Of a DNA stretch of 64,000 nt, positions 43,181 through 56,780 are shown piece by piece. Under the pieces are notes generated by a model. The model was not told the DNA's origin. It ran no database searches and saw only the letters and a list, made by a program, of their open reading frames with translations. The stretch lies in the NCBI GenBank assembly GCA_001792895.1, contig MARA01000044.1, positions 1 through 64,000 on the forward strand, given 5' to 3'. How positions within the stretch are numbered: position 1 is the stretch's first letter; each line of letters starts with the position of its first letter. The translations under genes and the position numbers were made by a program. Source of the stretch: Lentinus brumalis. Lineage: Eukaryota > Basidiomycota > Agaricomycetes > Polyporales > Polyporaceae.

Positions 43181-46100
43181 ATGCTCTCCTCCACACAGCC
43201 AGTCCTGCCCCCAATTGACTCGCCCCCGCCAATCGACATCCCTGCGCTCGGGACAGTCCCCAGCCCGGACACCGCAAGAGACACCTCTCATCCGACGCGT
43301 CCAGGTCCGTTCTCACACATCTTCCTTCTCGCAGTTATCTATAACGTGCTCTGTACGCAGCGCACTCGAACGTCTTCGCCCGTTTGCAAGCTCTTTTCCC
43401 CTCGGCGCCCCATGCCCATCCCAGTCCCCAGCCTGTGGAACCGTCCCCCGTTCCCCCTCCCTTGCCCCCGAAACCTCTGCCCAAGTTCATCAAGATCCGG
43501 ATCCTGACATGGAACATGCACGACTCCCTGCCGAAGGTGCTCTTCTTTAGTGTCGTCGTCGTGGTACCCGTGTCTGACCGCCACGCCAGGGTGATGTCGA
43601 AGAGCTGCTTGGATCTATCCCCACCTCGAATCCTTCCGTCTCGCATACAAGCGATGACCCTCCTACACTACCCGTCTTCCCCGCTAGTCCAGAACATCCC
43701 TACCACATCGTCATCGTGTAAGTCCTCTGCTCGTGCGATGCCGCCGCACGTCCTGATGCCATCTTTAAGCGCAGGACAGGAATGCCCGTCTGCATCTGGT
43801 TCGCCACCTCCCTGTGATCATCTGCGGTGTAGACTAATCAGTGCGCAGGCATTCCTATGGCCTTCGGAGCGGGTTTCAAGCTGAACAACAAGGACAACTC
43901 CCGCTCGAAGCACTCTCTCCTGCCTCAAGATGCGGACGAGTCCATCCATCGCAAGAGTGCCGAGATCGATGTCCTTTCTCCGACCCTTGACAAGAACTAC
44001 GAACATCACCACCCTCCCTCCAGCTGGTCCTCCATCCTGGAGAATTGGTACTGTCATTCTACCGCCCCGGGCACGTCCGCCTCCGATCCGAACTTGAAGA
44101 CCCAGCATGAGAGCCAGCGGACAGGCCCTTACGAGCTCCTCATCAAGGAGCGCATGATGGGTCTCTACCTAGCCGTGTTCATACACCGTGAAGCGCGGCC
44201 CTTCGTTCGAGGTGGGCACTTGCCCGAGACAGTCACGCGACTGCGTTCTGATGCCGTCTTGCAGGTACCTCCAGGTCTGCGGTGACGACTGGGCTCATTG
44301 GCGGCCGAGTGGGGAACAAGGGCGGCGTAGGAGTGAGCGTGAATTTGGATGGTACCACGTTACTGTTCATCAACGCCCATCTGGCTGGTACGTGCCAAGG
44401 TCCTCGTATGACAAGAACTTCCTTTGGCTGACGATGTGGTACAGCGCACGAAGGCAAGGTTCACAACAGACTGGCCGACTTGGCGAAGATCAAGGTGCGT
44501 GCCACGGGACTGTGCTCACCCACCAGGACCCTGACTCGTCTTGAAGGCCGAACTCTCTGTCGATGACTTCCTTTCGCCCGATGACCCCCGCTTTATGGCT
44601 GAAGGTAGCACTCTGTCCAGCTCCCCCTCACGATGATACTCACGTCCTTCAGATATCACTGACCGCTTTGACTCGACGTTCATCTTCGGTGATCTCAACT
44701 TCCGGCTTGACATTACTCGTTTACACGCGGACTGGCTGATCTCACAGAAAGGTGAGCCACCACCGCATTGGCATGTATGCACACGTCTGACATCTACAGA
44801 GTACGAGCAAGCCCTTGAGTTCGATCAGCTCCGGAAGGTCATGGCTACCGGCAATGCGTTCGCCGGATTCAAGGAAGCCAGCATCTCCTTCCCGCCCACA
44901 TTCAAGTACGACGTTCTTCGCTCACTGAAGCGATCGCGCACGAAGTCTCTCCGGCGCCCTCCAGCGACACCGATCATCATGACGCCACACGAGAAGGTGC
45001 TGTCTGAGGTCGCAGAAGCCGAGCGAGAGCAAGAAGCGGCGGCCGATGAGGATCGCAGGACCCAACATGAGCAGCACGGCGACGAGGACCATGAGCAGGA
45101 GCAGGACGCTGTGTCCGTCGTATCGACCGCTTGGACGTCCGTGCGCTCGCGTCGTACCGTTGACCGCGATCAAGAAGATGACGACGACGATGACGATGAC
45201 GAGAACGAGGACGAGAAGGAGAGCGAGCCCTCCTCTGCTCGGTCTTTCGGACAGTCTCCGCCAACGAGCGCAAGCGCGGCGAATCTTGCGCACAAGCTGT
45301 GGAGTGCCGCGGCTGCACACAAGGCCAAGGAGAAGTGGGTGTCGCTCTTCAATGCGGGCGACAGTCCTAGATCCCCTTCGCCGATATCTAAGCTCAAGTA
45401 TAACGTCTCCACTGCGAGCAAGAAGAACTGGCGCCGGAGCTGGCATTCGAATAAGTCTGATGCGAAGTCTCCGCCCCCAAGGAGGGCCAGCCAGCCAGCG
45501 GGAGAGCTGCTGCTGCTGCAGACGCAGACGCAGGTGGACCCTGGGGACCCAAGGCAGTCGAAGGCGGGCAGGGCAAGAGAGTTCCAGGCTGCACTGCTGG
45601 ATGCGGTACATGCGAGACCGCATATGCACCTTGCTCTGAGTGTGAACAATGTGGACTTGGAGGAGGAGGAGAAGGGTGTGTATGATTCCTCGCATAAGCA
45701 GCGAGTGCCGAGCTGGTCAGTGCGTTTCGTTGGTTGATGTGAGCGGGAGCGACGCTGACGCGACCCCCCTACAGGTGTGACCGGATACTGTGGAAGACGA
45801 CCATCGGACCAGAGCCCGAACCTGATTCTGAGGACACCGAGTCGCAGCGATTCATGCCGCTGCGAGCAAAGATGGGTCAGATCTTCCACGCGTTTCGGCC
45901 ATCATCGCTACGTTCTAGGAGAGACTCGACGTGGTCTGTGCATCCCGAGTTCTCGCAGTCTACCGAGTCGACGCCTACGCCCTTGCACCCTTCAAGAGAT
46001 AAGCAGCTCCCCGCCATCCCTGCATCGTCTCCGACGCGCACAAGAGCACATCCTCTCCGCCGGCTGTCTCAGACACGGTCTGTAGACTCATTCCGACGGT

Positions 46101-46561
46101 CCACATCCTCTGAAGAACGCGCTCTCGCCCGGACTTTGTCGCTTGAGCCGTCCGCTCCTTCTCAAGCACCTTCTACGACTGGACGAGGAGTTCCCTTCCG
46201 CCACGCGAACACCATCTCGACGGCTACACCTGTCGGTGATACATCTTCTACATCCACCACGCTCGTTTCGTCTCATCCATCTAGCCCCCTTGACATGGAT
46301 TCTCCCACAAACACATCCTCCTCGCCGTCCGCGCCCATGTTCCGATGGTTCCGGCCATTCTTCTCCCGCGAGGGTGCCCCGCAGGTCCAGTCAGAATCGC
46401 CCGGCACGGCGACTCCACAGCCTCAGCCCCCGCCTCCCTTGCCGAAGAGAGGCGAAGTGGTCTGTCTCAAGTATGACACGCTGGACGACCGCGGGATGCG
46501 GAAGTTGGAGGGGCGGAGTGATCATAGACCTGTCATCGGGTCGTATGCGCTGTATATCTAG
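43181..46561 (+). CDS. Inositol polyphosphate 5-phosphatase with two long insertions in the catalytic domain
   Basis: A Pro-rich N-terminus (PVPPPLPPKPLPKFIKIRI) precedes the IPPc domain: ILTWNMHDSLPK, VAGQECPSASGIPMAFGAGF, a variable loop, then LIGGRVGNKGGVGVSVNLDG, LFINAHLAAHEGKVHNRLAD and FIFGDLNFRLDITRLHADWL. The motif FPPTFKYD is followed by about 260 residues of low-complexity, acidic and Ser/Arg-rich sequence before VPSWCDRILWKT. Another roughly 220 residues follow before the closing SDHRPVIGSYALYI. All catalytic motifs are kept, so the enzyme is probably active on phosphoinositides or inositol phosphates. Several introns of 45-65 nt are present. The acceptor before GQECP is AAG at about 43769, not the nearer CAG, to keep frame. 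Confidence 0.9.
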
Positions 46562-46993
46562 ATATGCTCACTTTATTGATAGTTACCCTAGCTAGCTAGT
46601 AGTAGACTTTCCCGTAGTACTGTTCCACCCTCTTTACGCATTTTCTCTTGCACTCCTCTCGCATTTCTGCACAACCATTCTCAGAGCAGGCTCGCGTATA
46701 TACCAGACCAGAACTTTGCGTTCTATTCCCATCATTAGCTCGTCCTCAGATCACCACCACACCCGTACATTTACAGACATCTGAACCGGGACTGGCTTCG
46801 GGTCATGTACTAATGCTATAGGATGTTGGCTAGAATGCAGTTGCAAATAGTGCACTGGAACAGTGTCTGGCTTGAACGCGAGAATTGCGGGCAAGAAGGA
46901 CCTGCCCGAGTTGCATTTCACTGACTTGTTTGCCACCATGTCGCAGCGCGATTCTGTAGCCGTTCACAGATCGCCACTAACCAACATGTTGTC
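46562..46993. other. Intergenic, no gene seen
   Basis: This 432-bp stretch between the 5-phosphatase stop and the likely RIX7 start is AT-richer than its neighbours. No motif stands out. Confidence 0.4.
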
Positions 46994-49870
46994 ATGACCA
47001 ACCTCGAACAGCGCGTCCTTGTAGGGTGCAAGTAAGTCTCGTTGCTCCCGGCCTGTACGACGACTGCATCGGCGGAGCCCAGTCGGAGCGCCCGTAAAGT
47101 GGTAGCGGAATGCTACAGGCGCTCCGGTCACACAGTCCTCTCAATTCGACCACCAGCCTACCGAGCGACTCCTCTCTCGTTCACTTACAACGTTTGCGAG
47201 GATCGAGATTCACCGTTCCTGGAGACTGAGAGGGAAGCGGAAATGGAGATCTCTGTGCGCTGTTCAGTCTTGACAAATTTTCCGCGAGCTCACATGTATC
47301 TAGGCAGAGCTCGAATGCGCTCAACCGATCCATGCAGGGGCTGTGGTCGACCCATAGGAAGGCGAAGCTCAACTTGAACTCTCCGCCAGTGTCTTTACCA
47401 CCGTCAGCAGCGAGCACTCCCACCGTGCCCACGGCCGCTGAGCCGACAGCACCCGCCGACGCACCCGCTGAGGCTCCCCCATCCCTCCCCGACACACCTT
47501 CTGCCGAAGTCGAACCCGCTGTTCCTGGAGAGCCAAAACCCGTCAGCACGAAGAGGAAGCTGCGTTCAACAAGAGAGGATGGCAGCAAACGCGCGAAGCT
47601 CTCTGGCCCGATCGCGAAAGACTACTCCCCGCCGTCTACACGTCTGTCGGACCTCGGAGGCGTCGACACATGCATAGAGAAGATGCTGGAGCTCGTTGCG
47701 ATGCCGCTGTGTCATCCGGAGATTTACTTGCACACGGGTGTGCAGCCCCCAAGAGGGGTGCTGCTGCATGGGCCACCGGGGTGCGGGAAGACGATGCTCG
47801 CACATGCCATCGCTGGGGTGCGTTCTCCGTTTCTTTCTCCGGCGCGGTCTTTGGTTTGAACTTCGGATGGTGGATGCAGGAGCTGGGAGTGCCGTTCATC
47901 AACATATCTGCGCCGTCTGTCGTCTCGGGCATGTCTGGCGAGTCGGAGAAGACTCTGCGGGATACGTTCGAGGAGGCCAAGAGGGTCGCGCCGTGTCTAC
48001 TGTTCATCGACGAGATCGACGCCATAACGCCAAAGCGGGAGAGTGCGCAAAGGGAGATGGAGAGGAGGATTGTTGCGCAATTCTTGACGTGCATGGATGG
48101 TGGGTCCTATGTAGTACCGAGCCCATGCTGGTGTTGATTCGTGCGGCAGACATGTCGTGGGAGAAGAACGAAAACAAGCCGGTCATTGTCATCGGGCGAC
48201 GAATCGGCCGGACTCACTCGATGCCGCGCTGCGTCGAGCAGGACGGTTCGACCATGAGATCGGCATGGGCGTGCCAGATGAGGAGGCAAGAGCACAGTGA
48301 GTTGATTCCCTAACAGATCATTGTATATTCACTGACGATACGTCAGGATCTTGCGCGTTCAGTCGGCCAAGCTACGGCTCGAAGGCAACTTTGACTATGT
48401 TGCTCTGGCCAAAGCTACTCCTGGCTACGTCGGCGCGGATCTCGCGGCGCTCACCGGAGCTGCAGGTATCATCGCGGTGAAGCGCATATTCAATCAGATA
48501 TCCGAAGGTGTCCTGGAGCTCCCGCCCGACATTCTACCCGTGCCCGCATCATCAGCAACGGATGAGGACACGCAGATGGCCGTCGATCCACCCGCAGAAC
48601 ATCAATCGGCTCCACAGACGAACGGCACCAAGTTTGTGCCCTTCGCGAGCTTTGATGTGTCGAAACACAAAGCCGCCAGTTCCATCGTGTACTTCCTCCG
48701 AGCGCATCCGGATCCGCTGACCGAGACCCAGCTCGCGCCGCTGTGTATCACTTATGCGGACTTCATGCTTGCACTGCAGCAGGTCCAGCCGTCGTCAAAG
48801 CGGGAGGGCTTCGCCACCGTGCCCGACGTTACATGGGCGGATATTGGCGCGCTGCACGAGACGAGAGAAGAGCTGCACATGGCGATCGTACAGCCCATCA
48901 GGAGGCCGGAGTTGTTCAGTGCAGTTGGCATCGTCGCAGCGTGCGGCGTCCTGCTGTGGGGTCCACCTGGGTGTGGTAAGACATTACTGGCGAAGGCGGT
49001 CGCGAACGAGTCGAGGGCGAACTTCATCAGCGTGAAGGGTCCGGAGCTGCTGAATAAGGTACGTGTGTGTCTTGGCTGTCCGCAGACGTAGCACTCATGA
49101 GAGGTCTACAGTACGTGGGCGAGAGCGAACGTGCCGTGCGACAGGTCTTCTCGCGAGCCCGTGCGTCGTCGCCTTGCGTGATCTTCTTCGACGAGCTCGA
49201 CGCGCTCGTGCCTCGTCGTGATGACAGCATGGTGAGTTTGCCGCGCAGGTACCAACCGCATATTTATTGACCTCTGTCATCCTTTCAGTCCGAATCGTCT
49301 GCGCGAGTAGTGAACACACTACTGACGGAGCTCGACGGTCTCGACGCACGCAAAAGCGTGTATGTCATAGCAGCGACGAACCGTCCCGACATGATTGACC
49401 CAGCGATGTGTCGGCCAGGGCGACTTGACAAGCTCCTCTACGTCGACCTCCCGACGGCCGACGAGCGGGCGGAGATTGTCCGCAAGATGACCCGCAAGGT
49501 GCCCCTGGGTTCTATTGCGACAGGCGCCAGCCCCGACGCTATACAGCAGAAGATCGAAGAACTCGTGCGGGAGCGGTGCGAGGGCTACAGCGGCGCCGAC
49601 CTCGCGGCCCTTGTACGTGAGGCGGGCGTCGCGGCTCTGAAACGCATGTTGGGCGCGTTGGATGCTATGGATGGCGGACAATATGCGAGCCACCCGAAGG
49701 AGGATCAGAGAGTGCTGGTCTCGGTAGACGACTTCGTGCAGGGGTTGGACAAGGTGCAGCCGAGCGTGTCCGTTGCACAGCGGAGGAAGTATGAGGCGTT
49801 GCGGTCGAAGTTCGCGGGGTTGCCAGTGAGGGCTAAGAATGAGGAGGACGGGAAGCAGGTCGCGAGTTGA
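46994..49870 (+). CDS. RIX7: Ribosome-biogenesis AAA-ATPase Rix7/NVL
   Basis: A probable first exon starts at ATG 46994 ([12 protein letters not shown]); the N-terminal exons up to about 47310 are uncertain. After a Pro/Ala-rich linker and a basic [17 protein letters not shown] come two AAA modules. D1 has [18 protein letters not shown], Walker A GPPGCGKT and Walker [12 protein letters not shown]2 has [20 protein letters not shown], a second [37 protein letters not shown] and [20 protein letters not shown]. By family, Rix7 pulls Nsa1 from pre-60S particles in the nucleolus. The frame slips in D1 at the GGG run 48194-48196. One added G restores [20 protein letters not shown]. Confidence 0.92.
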
Positions 49871-50314
49871 GGGAAGTCACGGCGCAGAGTCAAAAAGTCA
49901 TCTTGGATGTGTTCACATGTATTTAGCCTGTTGGTACATGCCCATTTCGCGGCACCCTAGAGCATTCCCTGTTGGTTTTACACTACATTGAGCTCATCAC
50001 ACATGCGCTCTCGCGAAGTAAAGTCAACTTGCTCAGACTCCGAGTTGTTGTACAGCACCATCTCCGGCGCACAGGTCATGGATTCCGTGGATGCTGCAGG
50101 TAAGTAAGTTAAAGTAGTCGAACACCACCCGCGCCAAAGCGCTCATCTAACGCGACGCGCCGCGTTGGTCCTTGCTCTCCTCCCGCCACCGTCTTTGCAC
50201 TTGGTCGGCCTCGCTGGCCTTCGCAGCTTGTGTTCTCTTGCTTTTCTGCTTTGAAACTCCTGACGACTGCTACGCACTCTTACGCCAAACACCCTCAGTC
50301 CTAGTCTCTCGAGT
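49871..50314. other. Intergenic/promoter stretch before NUP159
   Basis: A 444-bp gap between two same-strand genes. C/T-rich tracts (about 50160-50290) precede the NUP159 start, as is common for fungal promoters. No coding signal. Confidence 0.4.
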
Positions 50315-53300
50315 ATGAACGTGAATCAGCTGCAGTCTCCGCCACAACCTCAACTTCAGCGGTTTTCCAAAGAGGGCACTGACAAGGATGCAGACGTACG
50401 TGCATTACTCAGTATATCACTATACAAGTGCTAATTTACCCTGTTGTCGCGATAGTTCCTGGCGCTGCGGTTATTGAACAAACGCTCCCGACTCCGTCTC
50501 TCGCCTGAGTCTGTAGACCTCGATGCACTTCCGGCTAAAGGCCGTCTGTTCGCCGTCAACAACACGAGAGGGTGGTTCGCTGCTGCGACGCGCAATGCAG
50601 ATGGGTCCCATGGTACGTTGCCTTTGCCTTCGCGTCTGCGCAGTCATTCTCATACCACCTGCAGCCCTTGCTCTTTCCCCGCTAGCCGAACTCCGTTCCG
50701 CGCTCGCTTCATCTTCATCCACTGACACCACCTTCTCATCTCGGATCACCGTGCCCTTGCCCGGAGCTCCTCACATTGTCGCGTTCACGCACGACGGCCA
50801 ACGAATACTCGTCGCGTTCACGAACGGTCCCCTGAACGTGTATGACTCGCAAAGCGTCTTCCAGGGCTCCGGCTCCGCACCTCTACACACCTTTCCCTCT
50901 GCCAGTGGCATGGCTATCCGGGACCTCTTTCCGTGCACAGGAGATGCGGAGCAGGTAGCTATATTGCGTGAAGCAGGAGATGGCCTACCAGTTGAGATAT
51001 TCGACGTCAGCAACATGACCTCTGTTGGTGGCTGGAGCAGCGGAGGGCCCGGGACGAATCCCACTTCCCGTGAGTTCAGTCTGCTAGAAAGATCTCTACG
51101 TCTTGACTTATCGCACGGTAGTATCATGGTCGCCGAAGGGGAAACAGATCGCCATCGGCATGGAGAACGGCGATGTTGTGACCTACAGCCCAACAGATAC
51201 ATCTGCGGTGAAATCCTTAGTCCCACACCCACCAGCGGTGGACGGACAAAGTATCATCTCCATCGCATGGCTGTCAAACACTGAATTTCACGCCATCTAC
51301 GCACCTGTTGGTCCTTTGACACCTGACGTCGACCAGACACACTTCATCCTCTCGCTCGAGGCCAAGGCAAACGCGGTTGGAGACGTCAAGTTAGCGTCTC
51401 CGTACCTGCCTTTTCCCGGTATAAGGCCCCTGGCTCTTTCACCGTGGCACTGCGCAACTGGGATCCTTCGAGACTTCTGCTCTTTGTCGGCGACGGCACT
51501 TCCTCGGACGTTGGCCTCATAGGTAGCCTGTCCGAGTCAGCTTCTTCGCTAGACTCCTGGTACAACCTCAATTTAGAGGAGACCTCTACTCCGTCCGTCC
51601 CTCTCGACGCAGACATGAACGAGACTGTAATGCTGGGCTTGGAGCTGGACCTCACAGACATCCAGCCGTTCAAGTTCACCGGAGCCTCGGGTGAGGAGCA
51701 AGATGTGCCACCACCACCGATCATGTATCTTTACGCCAGCGACGGTACTCTCACTGGGTGGCACATCATTCAGACCCAAGGGGTTGCCTACCCCGGCATG
51801 GTCTCCGCCTCTGCATCATCTGCTAGCACACCTACCTCAGCCCCGGTGCAGACGACCCCACAACAGAGCGCCTTCGGAGCCTCGCCGGCTGCTGCCAGTC
51901 CTTTCGCGTCAACCTCACCGCCTGTTGCAAATAGTCCTTTTGCCTCAACCTCACCACAGAACTCCTCGGGCACGTCGACCGGTTCCTTTGGATTTAGTGC
52001 GTTCTCCGGGGCAACGCCGGCATTCGGCAGTTCGTCATTTGGCTTTGGGCAGCAGCAGCCGCAGCAGCAACAACAAGCGACAACATCGGCTCCCTCTGCT
52101 CCTGCAATGAGTACACCAACGATCTCTGTTGACATGACGTCGTCCACAGACGACAACATGGCAGCCGAGACAGATACAGATGCAGGTTTTGGCGGTTTGT
52201 CTCTAGGTGGAGGCGGAGACTCGTCCAAGCCCAGTACTGGCAGCAACTCGATGTTTGGGTCTTTCGGCGCGAACACGCAGCAGCCGTCCACCTCACCATT
52301 CGGAGGAGCTACTTCGAGCTCGACGTTCGGCACGTTCGGAGCTGGTCCAGTGAAGCCTGCCACTGGTTTCGGCGCGTTCGCCAACACCGGCCCATCCGCT
52401 TTCGGCTCATCGGGCGCGTTTGGAGGGAGTGCATCTGGAGGCGGCGCCTTCAGCGGGGGAAGTGGTGCGTTCGGTAGCGGTGCTTCAGCGTTCGGGTCGA
52501 AGCCCTCCGATACCTCGTCCTCAGAGAACAAGCCCCCTCGGGCTTTGGGCAAACAGGGTTCGGATCCGCGACGGCCGCGCCTGCCTTCGGTAAGTCTTCG
52601 TTCGGAGTTGCTGCACCTTCCAGTAGCGCATTCTCCGGCCTTGGGCAATCCAGCAGCGCTTTCGGAAAGCCATCGTTTGGTCAGTCATCGTTCGGCCAAC
52701 CATCGCTCGGCCAGCCCGCGTTCGGCCAGTCTGCATTCGGACAGACGTCTACACCAGCCTCTGCCGCCCCGCAGCCTGCGAGCACTAGCGCATTCGGCAG
52801 CGGAGGTGGGTTTGCCAGCTTCGCAAACGCAGGAACGAGTGCCTTCAGTGCTATTGCTCAGCAGAACAAAGATGCAAAACCTGTCTGGTCATCGGCTGGC
52901 TCAACGGATAAATCGGGCGATAGCACACAGCCGAAATCTGCGTTTGGTGGCAGCGATTCTACGGCTCCTGCGACAAAGCCTGCTCTTTCCGCGTCGTCGA
53001 CGCCCGCGAGCTCACAGGAAAAGCCCACCCCTGCGGTATCTACGCCTCCCGCCACCCCTCCTACCAAGCCTGCCGTTACTCCTGCCCAGACCCCTACTCC
53101 CGCGGAGACCGCCACCACACCCACCGCTACTCCAGCACCGTCCGGAGGAGCCTTTGGATCATTCACGACGACCCCATCAGCTCCCCTACCCTCGACAGGA
53201 GGTGCCTTCGGAGGGTTGACTACATCAACGACCGGGTTCAGCAAGCTTCAATCTGGCTTCGGCGCATTCGGAAGCACTACGCCGTCTTCGTCTCCCTTCT

Positions 53301-56300
53301 TCCAGAAGCCTGGCTCTACAACTCCTCCCGCTACGTCCGTCTTCGGGCAGACGTCTTTCGGAAGCGGTACGACTCCTACAAGCAAGCCAGATGCCACGGG
53401 CAAACCCGCATTTGGTGCCCCTTCGTTCGGTGCCCCGTCCTTCGGCGCACCCTCCGCGTTTGGAACGGCCCCTTCGACTTCGTTCTTCGGCAAGTCTAAT
53501 CTCGCCACCTCTTCGCCGTTCGGGAAGCCAGCGGAAGACACCATGCCGAAGACTCCGACGACGTCTGCTCCAGTCACCAGTGCCTTCAGCGCGTTCACCG
53601 GAAGCTCGAGTCCGTTCGGCTCTGCTGCTGCTAGCAGCGCCGGGAAGAGCTTCGGAGAGATGCTCCGTGGTGGAGACAAGGGCAAGGAGAAGGAGAAGGA
53701 AGGAGACGAGGCAAAGAAGGACGAGGCGAAACCAATGGGCTTCAGCAGGACCGCGGAGGAGTGGAAGAAACCTGTGTCTGTGTTCGCTTCGCTGAAGCTG
53801 GCTGAGAAGACTCCAGAGAAGGGTGCGTCATGCCCATATGTATGTCTGACAAGCTCGCGAATCATACTGACAACCTTCGTGCGTTTGTAGGCAAGGACGA
53901 CGACGAAGACGCGGTGGCAGAAGAGGAAGAGGAAGAGGATGATGAAGGCGCGGACACCTCCTTCCGGTCACACGAAGATGAAGATGAAGTCGACGACGGG
54001 ATCGACGCGTTCCTCAAGTCGGATGATGAAGACTTCGGCAGCGATGAAGACGATGTACCGCCGGAGGTAGAGGAGGAAGAGGAGGAGGAGGAAGACGCAA
54101 CCACTTCGTCACAGCGCACTCCGGATTCGCCGACGGTCAAGCAAGCCACCCCGCCGAAGGCCCCCGCTTCAATCTTCTCTAGCATCAGCTTCACGCCCCC
54201 TACCCCTCCGAAAGACAAGGGCAAGGAGAGAGAAGACGAGCCATCCAAGCCAGTTTTCATTCGCGAGCGCAGTACGACGCCTCCAGGCTCCCCATCGGAC
54301 AGCGAGGCTCCGCCATCGGCCGTCAAGCCGACAGATGTTCCTCCTCGTGCTTCATCTGCTCCGCCAGCTTCGGCTGCAGTGTCTGCTTCATCAGGTTTCC
54401 TCGGTGTACGACCATCCACGCGGCCAGTCAGGAGCTCGCCTCTGGCGAAGCCAGCCTACAGCGGAGACGAGGACGAGGACGAAGACGAAGACGAGGTTCG
54501 AGAGAAGACCCCGTTGCCCTTGAAGAAAGCTCGCTCAGAGTCGCCCTCTGTACCGACCATCGGGACCGCGGTGTCAAGACCGAAAACGCCTCCCATGCTC
54601 TTTGGCACCACCGTCGCACCTCCCAAGCCCGCTCCGTTCTCCCTCGCGCCATCGGCGCCACCGTCCTTCGCACCCTCGAAGTCGCCGACACTGTCACCAG
54701 CGGGTGGTAAGCCTGCTGAAACTGCGAAGCTACCTACACCTTCTCCGTCTCCATCTCCTTCCCTCGCTGGACCCGGCGCGCCTGGCTCTACATCCATCTT
54801 CGGTGCTACCTCTCCCGTGTTTACGCCACCCGCTACGACTGGAGGAGGTTTCTTCGGTCAGAAGCCGCTCGGCACACCCGAATCTCAGACCTCATTCTAC
54901 GGACAAAAACCACTCGGGGGCGGGACTGCTTTCGGCATGTCAAGACCACCTGCACTGAGCGCTCCTGGTGGTGGCATTTTCTCTGCGACTCCCGCCGCCA
55001 CGCAGTTGAAGCCTTCATCGCCTGCACCGCCGGCCACACCGACCTTTGCTGGCTTCGGTGCTCCCGCAACCGCAGCGCAGCCCTTGAAACCGTCTCCTCT
55101 GTTCCCTAACGCAGCGGTAGCGACGCCGGGTCCTAGTGCGTTCCCGTCGCTGAGTCGTCCACCTTCCGTCGCGCCGGCTATGCCACCAGCCAGCCCCGTG
55201 CAAGACATGCAGTCGGAAGTCGCCCTTTTGTTCACTAGCCTCAACAAAGAACTTGAAGATGTATGTGTTTGCGATCATCAACGAGCCAGCAGTGACTGAC
55301 AAAGATAATATAGCTGAAGGCACTTGCTGCTCACGCGAGCATGCGGACCGCGCAATTGGGCAAGCCTGGCACCGGGTTGAAGACGAGCCACGATCTCAAG
55401 GAGCCGACGAAGTGGGTGCTGAGTGATCTCACGGCCTTCAAGCAGATCATGAAAGAGGTTGAGCGCGAATTGGAAAAATGGCAGTCTGAGAAGGAGAAGT
55501 GTATCTCATACCTGCGCGAGCTGGAGAGCGACATGCTGAAGGGTGCGTGTCATGACCTCAATATCGTCCCACCAAACATACTGACATCACTGTAGGGAGC
55601 ACGCGCAAGGAGGAGATCGAGCGGTTCAGCAAGGCGTCCAAGGACACTGATTTCGCTCGGATGCTCAAGGCGAGGATGTTGAACCCTGATCACCTCGAGA
55701 CCCAATCTCAGCTTAGGCGGGAGATCCGGGTACGAGCATATCTCTCATCGCCTGTAGTCCTGTCGCTGACAAATTCTGTACAGACAATACGCGGGCGGCT
55801 TCAACAACTGGAGGACTACATCCAGTCGTCCAAGAAGAAGCTCAATAGTGTCAAGAGCGGGAAACCCACTCTTAAGTAAGTTCTCCTACAATCGCTTGCT
55901 TGGCATAGTGGGACTCACATTCACGAACAGGCCGCCGTCTCTGGACACAATCAATCGTACATATCGGAACATCGATCTTGCCATCGAGCAAGAGGAGGAA
56001 GATGTGTCCAACCTCGCAGAGCGTCTCTCCACTCTCCAGCTATCCTCTAAGTCACCCCTTCTCTCCTTCACCACTGCCACCCGCGACCGACGGCTGCCCG
56101 ATCGCAACCAACGTGTTGGGCGCGAAGTTACGCCGAACATCGCCGCCTCGACCGCTGCAGCACTCAACGCCGAGCGCAGCGCCCAGAAGCTCAAGCGTGC
56201 TCTGCTCAACGCGCGCAAGCAGCCCCTACTCAACACCAAAGCGGTCGATGCCACTCCCCCCGAGCGCGAACAGCGCATTCCGCGCAAGCCTCTCCTTGCT

Positions 56301-56780
56301 CCAGGCTCCGGGGTGGGCATTGGTGCAGCGTTCGCGGCAGGCCTCCAGGGAGGCTTTCCTACACTCGCCGACCTCACGCCTATCAAGGGCGAGCCTGGTA
56401 GCCCAATACTGCAGTGGACGCCTCCGCCTCCAGGCAGCATCCCGCCGCCTTCCTGGTCCCTGCCCCCGTTCGAGCTCGACGGGGGTTCGCCGCTCGCGGG
56501 GCTTGGCGGCTCGCGAGGTGGGCGTGGTCCGCGAGAGAAGGCGCACGCGAAGCCGATCCAGATGCACCGTGATGACGCGAAAACACCGCCTCCTCCCCCG
56601 CCGGCTGGGTTTAGTTGGGGACCAGTGCCTGTGATCCAGCCGAAGAGCACGATATCGATATTCGCGGGGTTCGGGAAGGGCAAGGGAAAGGCGAGGGCGA
56701 AGGACGAGGAGGATCTCTCCGATAGTTTGGGAGGCTCGTGGGTCGCCGACGATTTTGGTACCAGCACGCCGCAGAAGTGA
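50315..56780 (+). CDS. NUP159: Nucleoporin Nup159/NUP214
   Basis: Starts at ATG 50315 (MNVNQLQSPPQPQLQRF). The first part is the N-terminal beta-propeller (FAVNNTRGWFAAATRNADG, LSWSPKGKQIAIGMENGDVV, WDPSRLLLFVGDGTSSDVGL, MYLYASDGTLTGWHI), which in the family docks the Dbp5 helicase. A long FG-repeat region follows (FGAF, FGSS, FGKPSFGQSSFGQPS), then an acidic block (about 53900-54110), a Pro/Ser-rich block, and coiled-coil exons (MKEVERELEKWQSEKEKC, LKARMLNPDHLETQSQLRRE, DLAIEQEEEDVSNLAERLST). These anchor it on the cytoplasmic face of the nuclear pore for mRNA export. The frame slips at CCCC 51427-51430 and CCCCC 52533-52537. Adding one base to each restores the propeller and the FG region. 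Introns occur mostly at the two ends. Confidence 0.92.

Noticed and set aside
43735..43790. Apparent frame slip before GQECP in the 5-phosphatase
   Set aside because: Using the AAG acceptor rather than the nearer CAG keeps frame and gives the expected motif, so no error is needed.
53862..54419. Open frames antisense to NUP159 (also 51788-52648 and 55886-56767)
   Set aside because: They mirror the biased codon content of FG and acidic repeats; the sense strand has a continuous family match.
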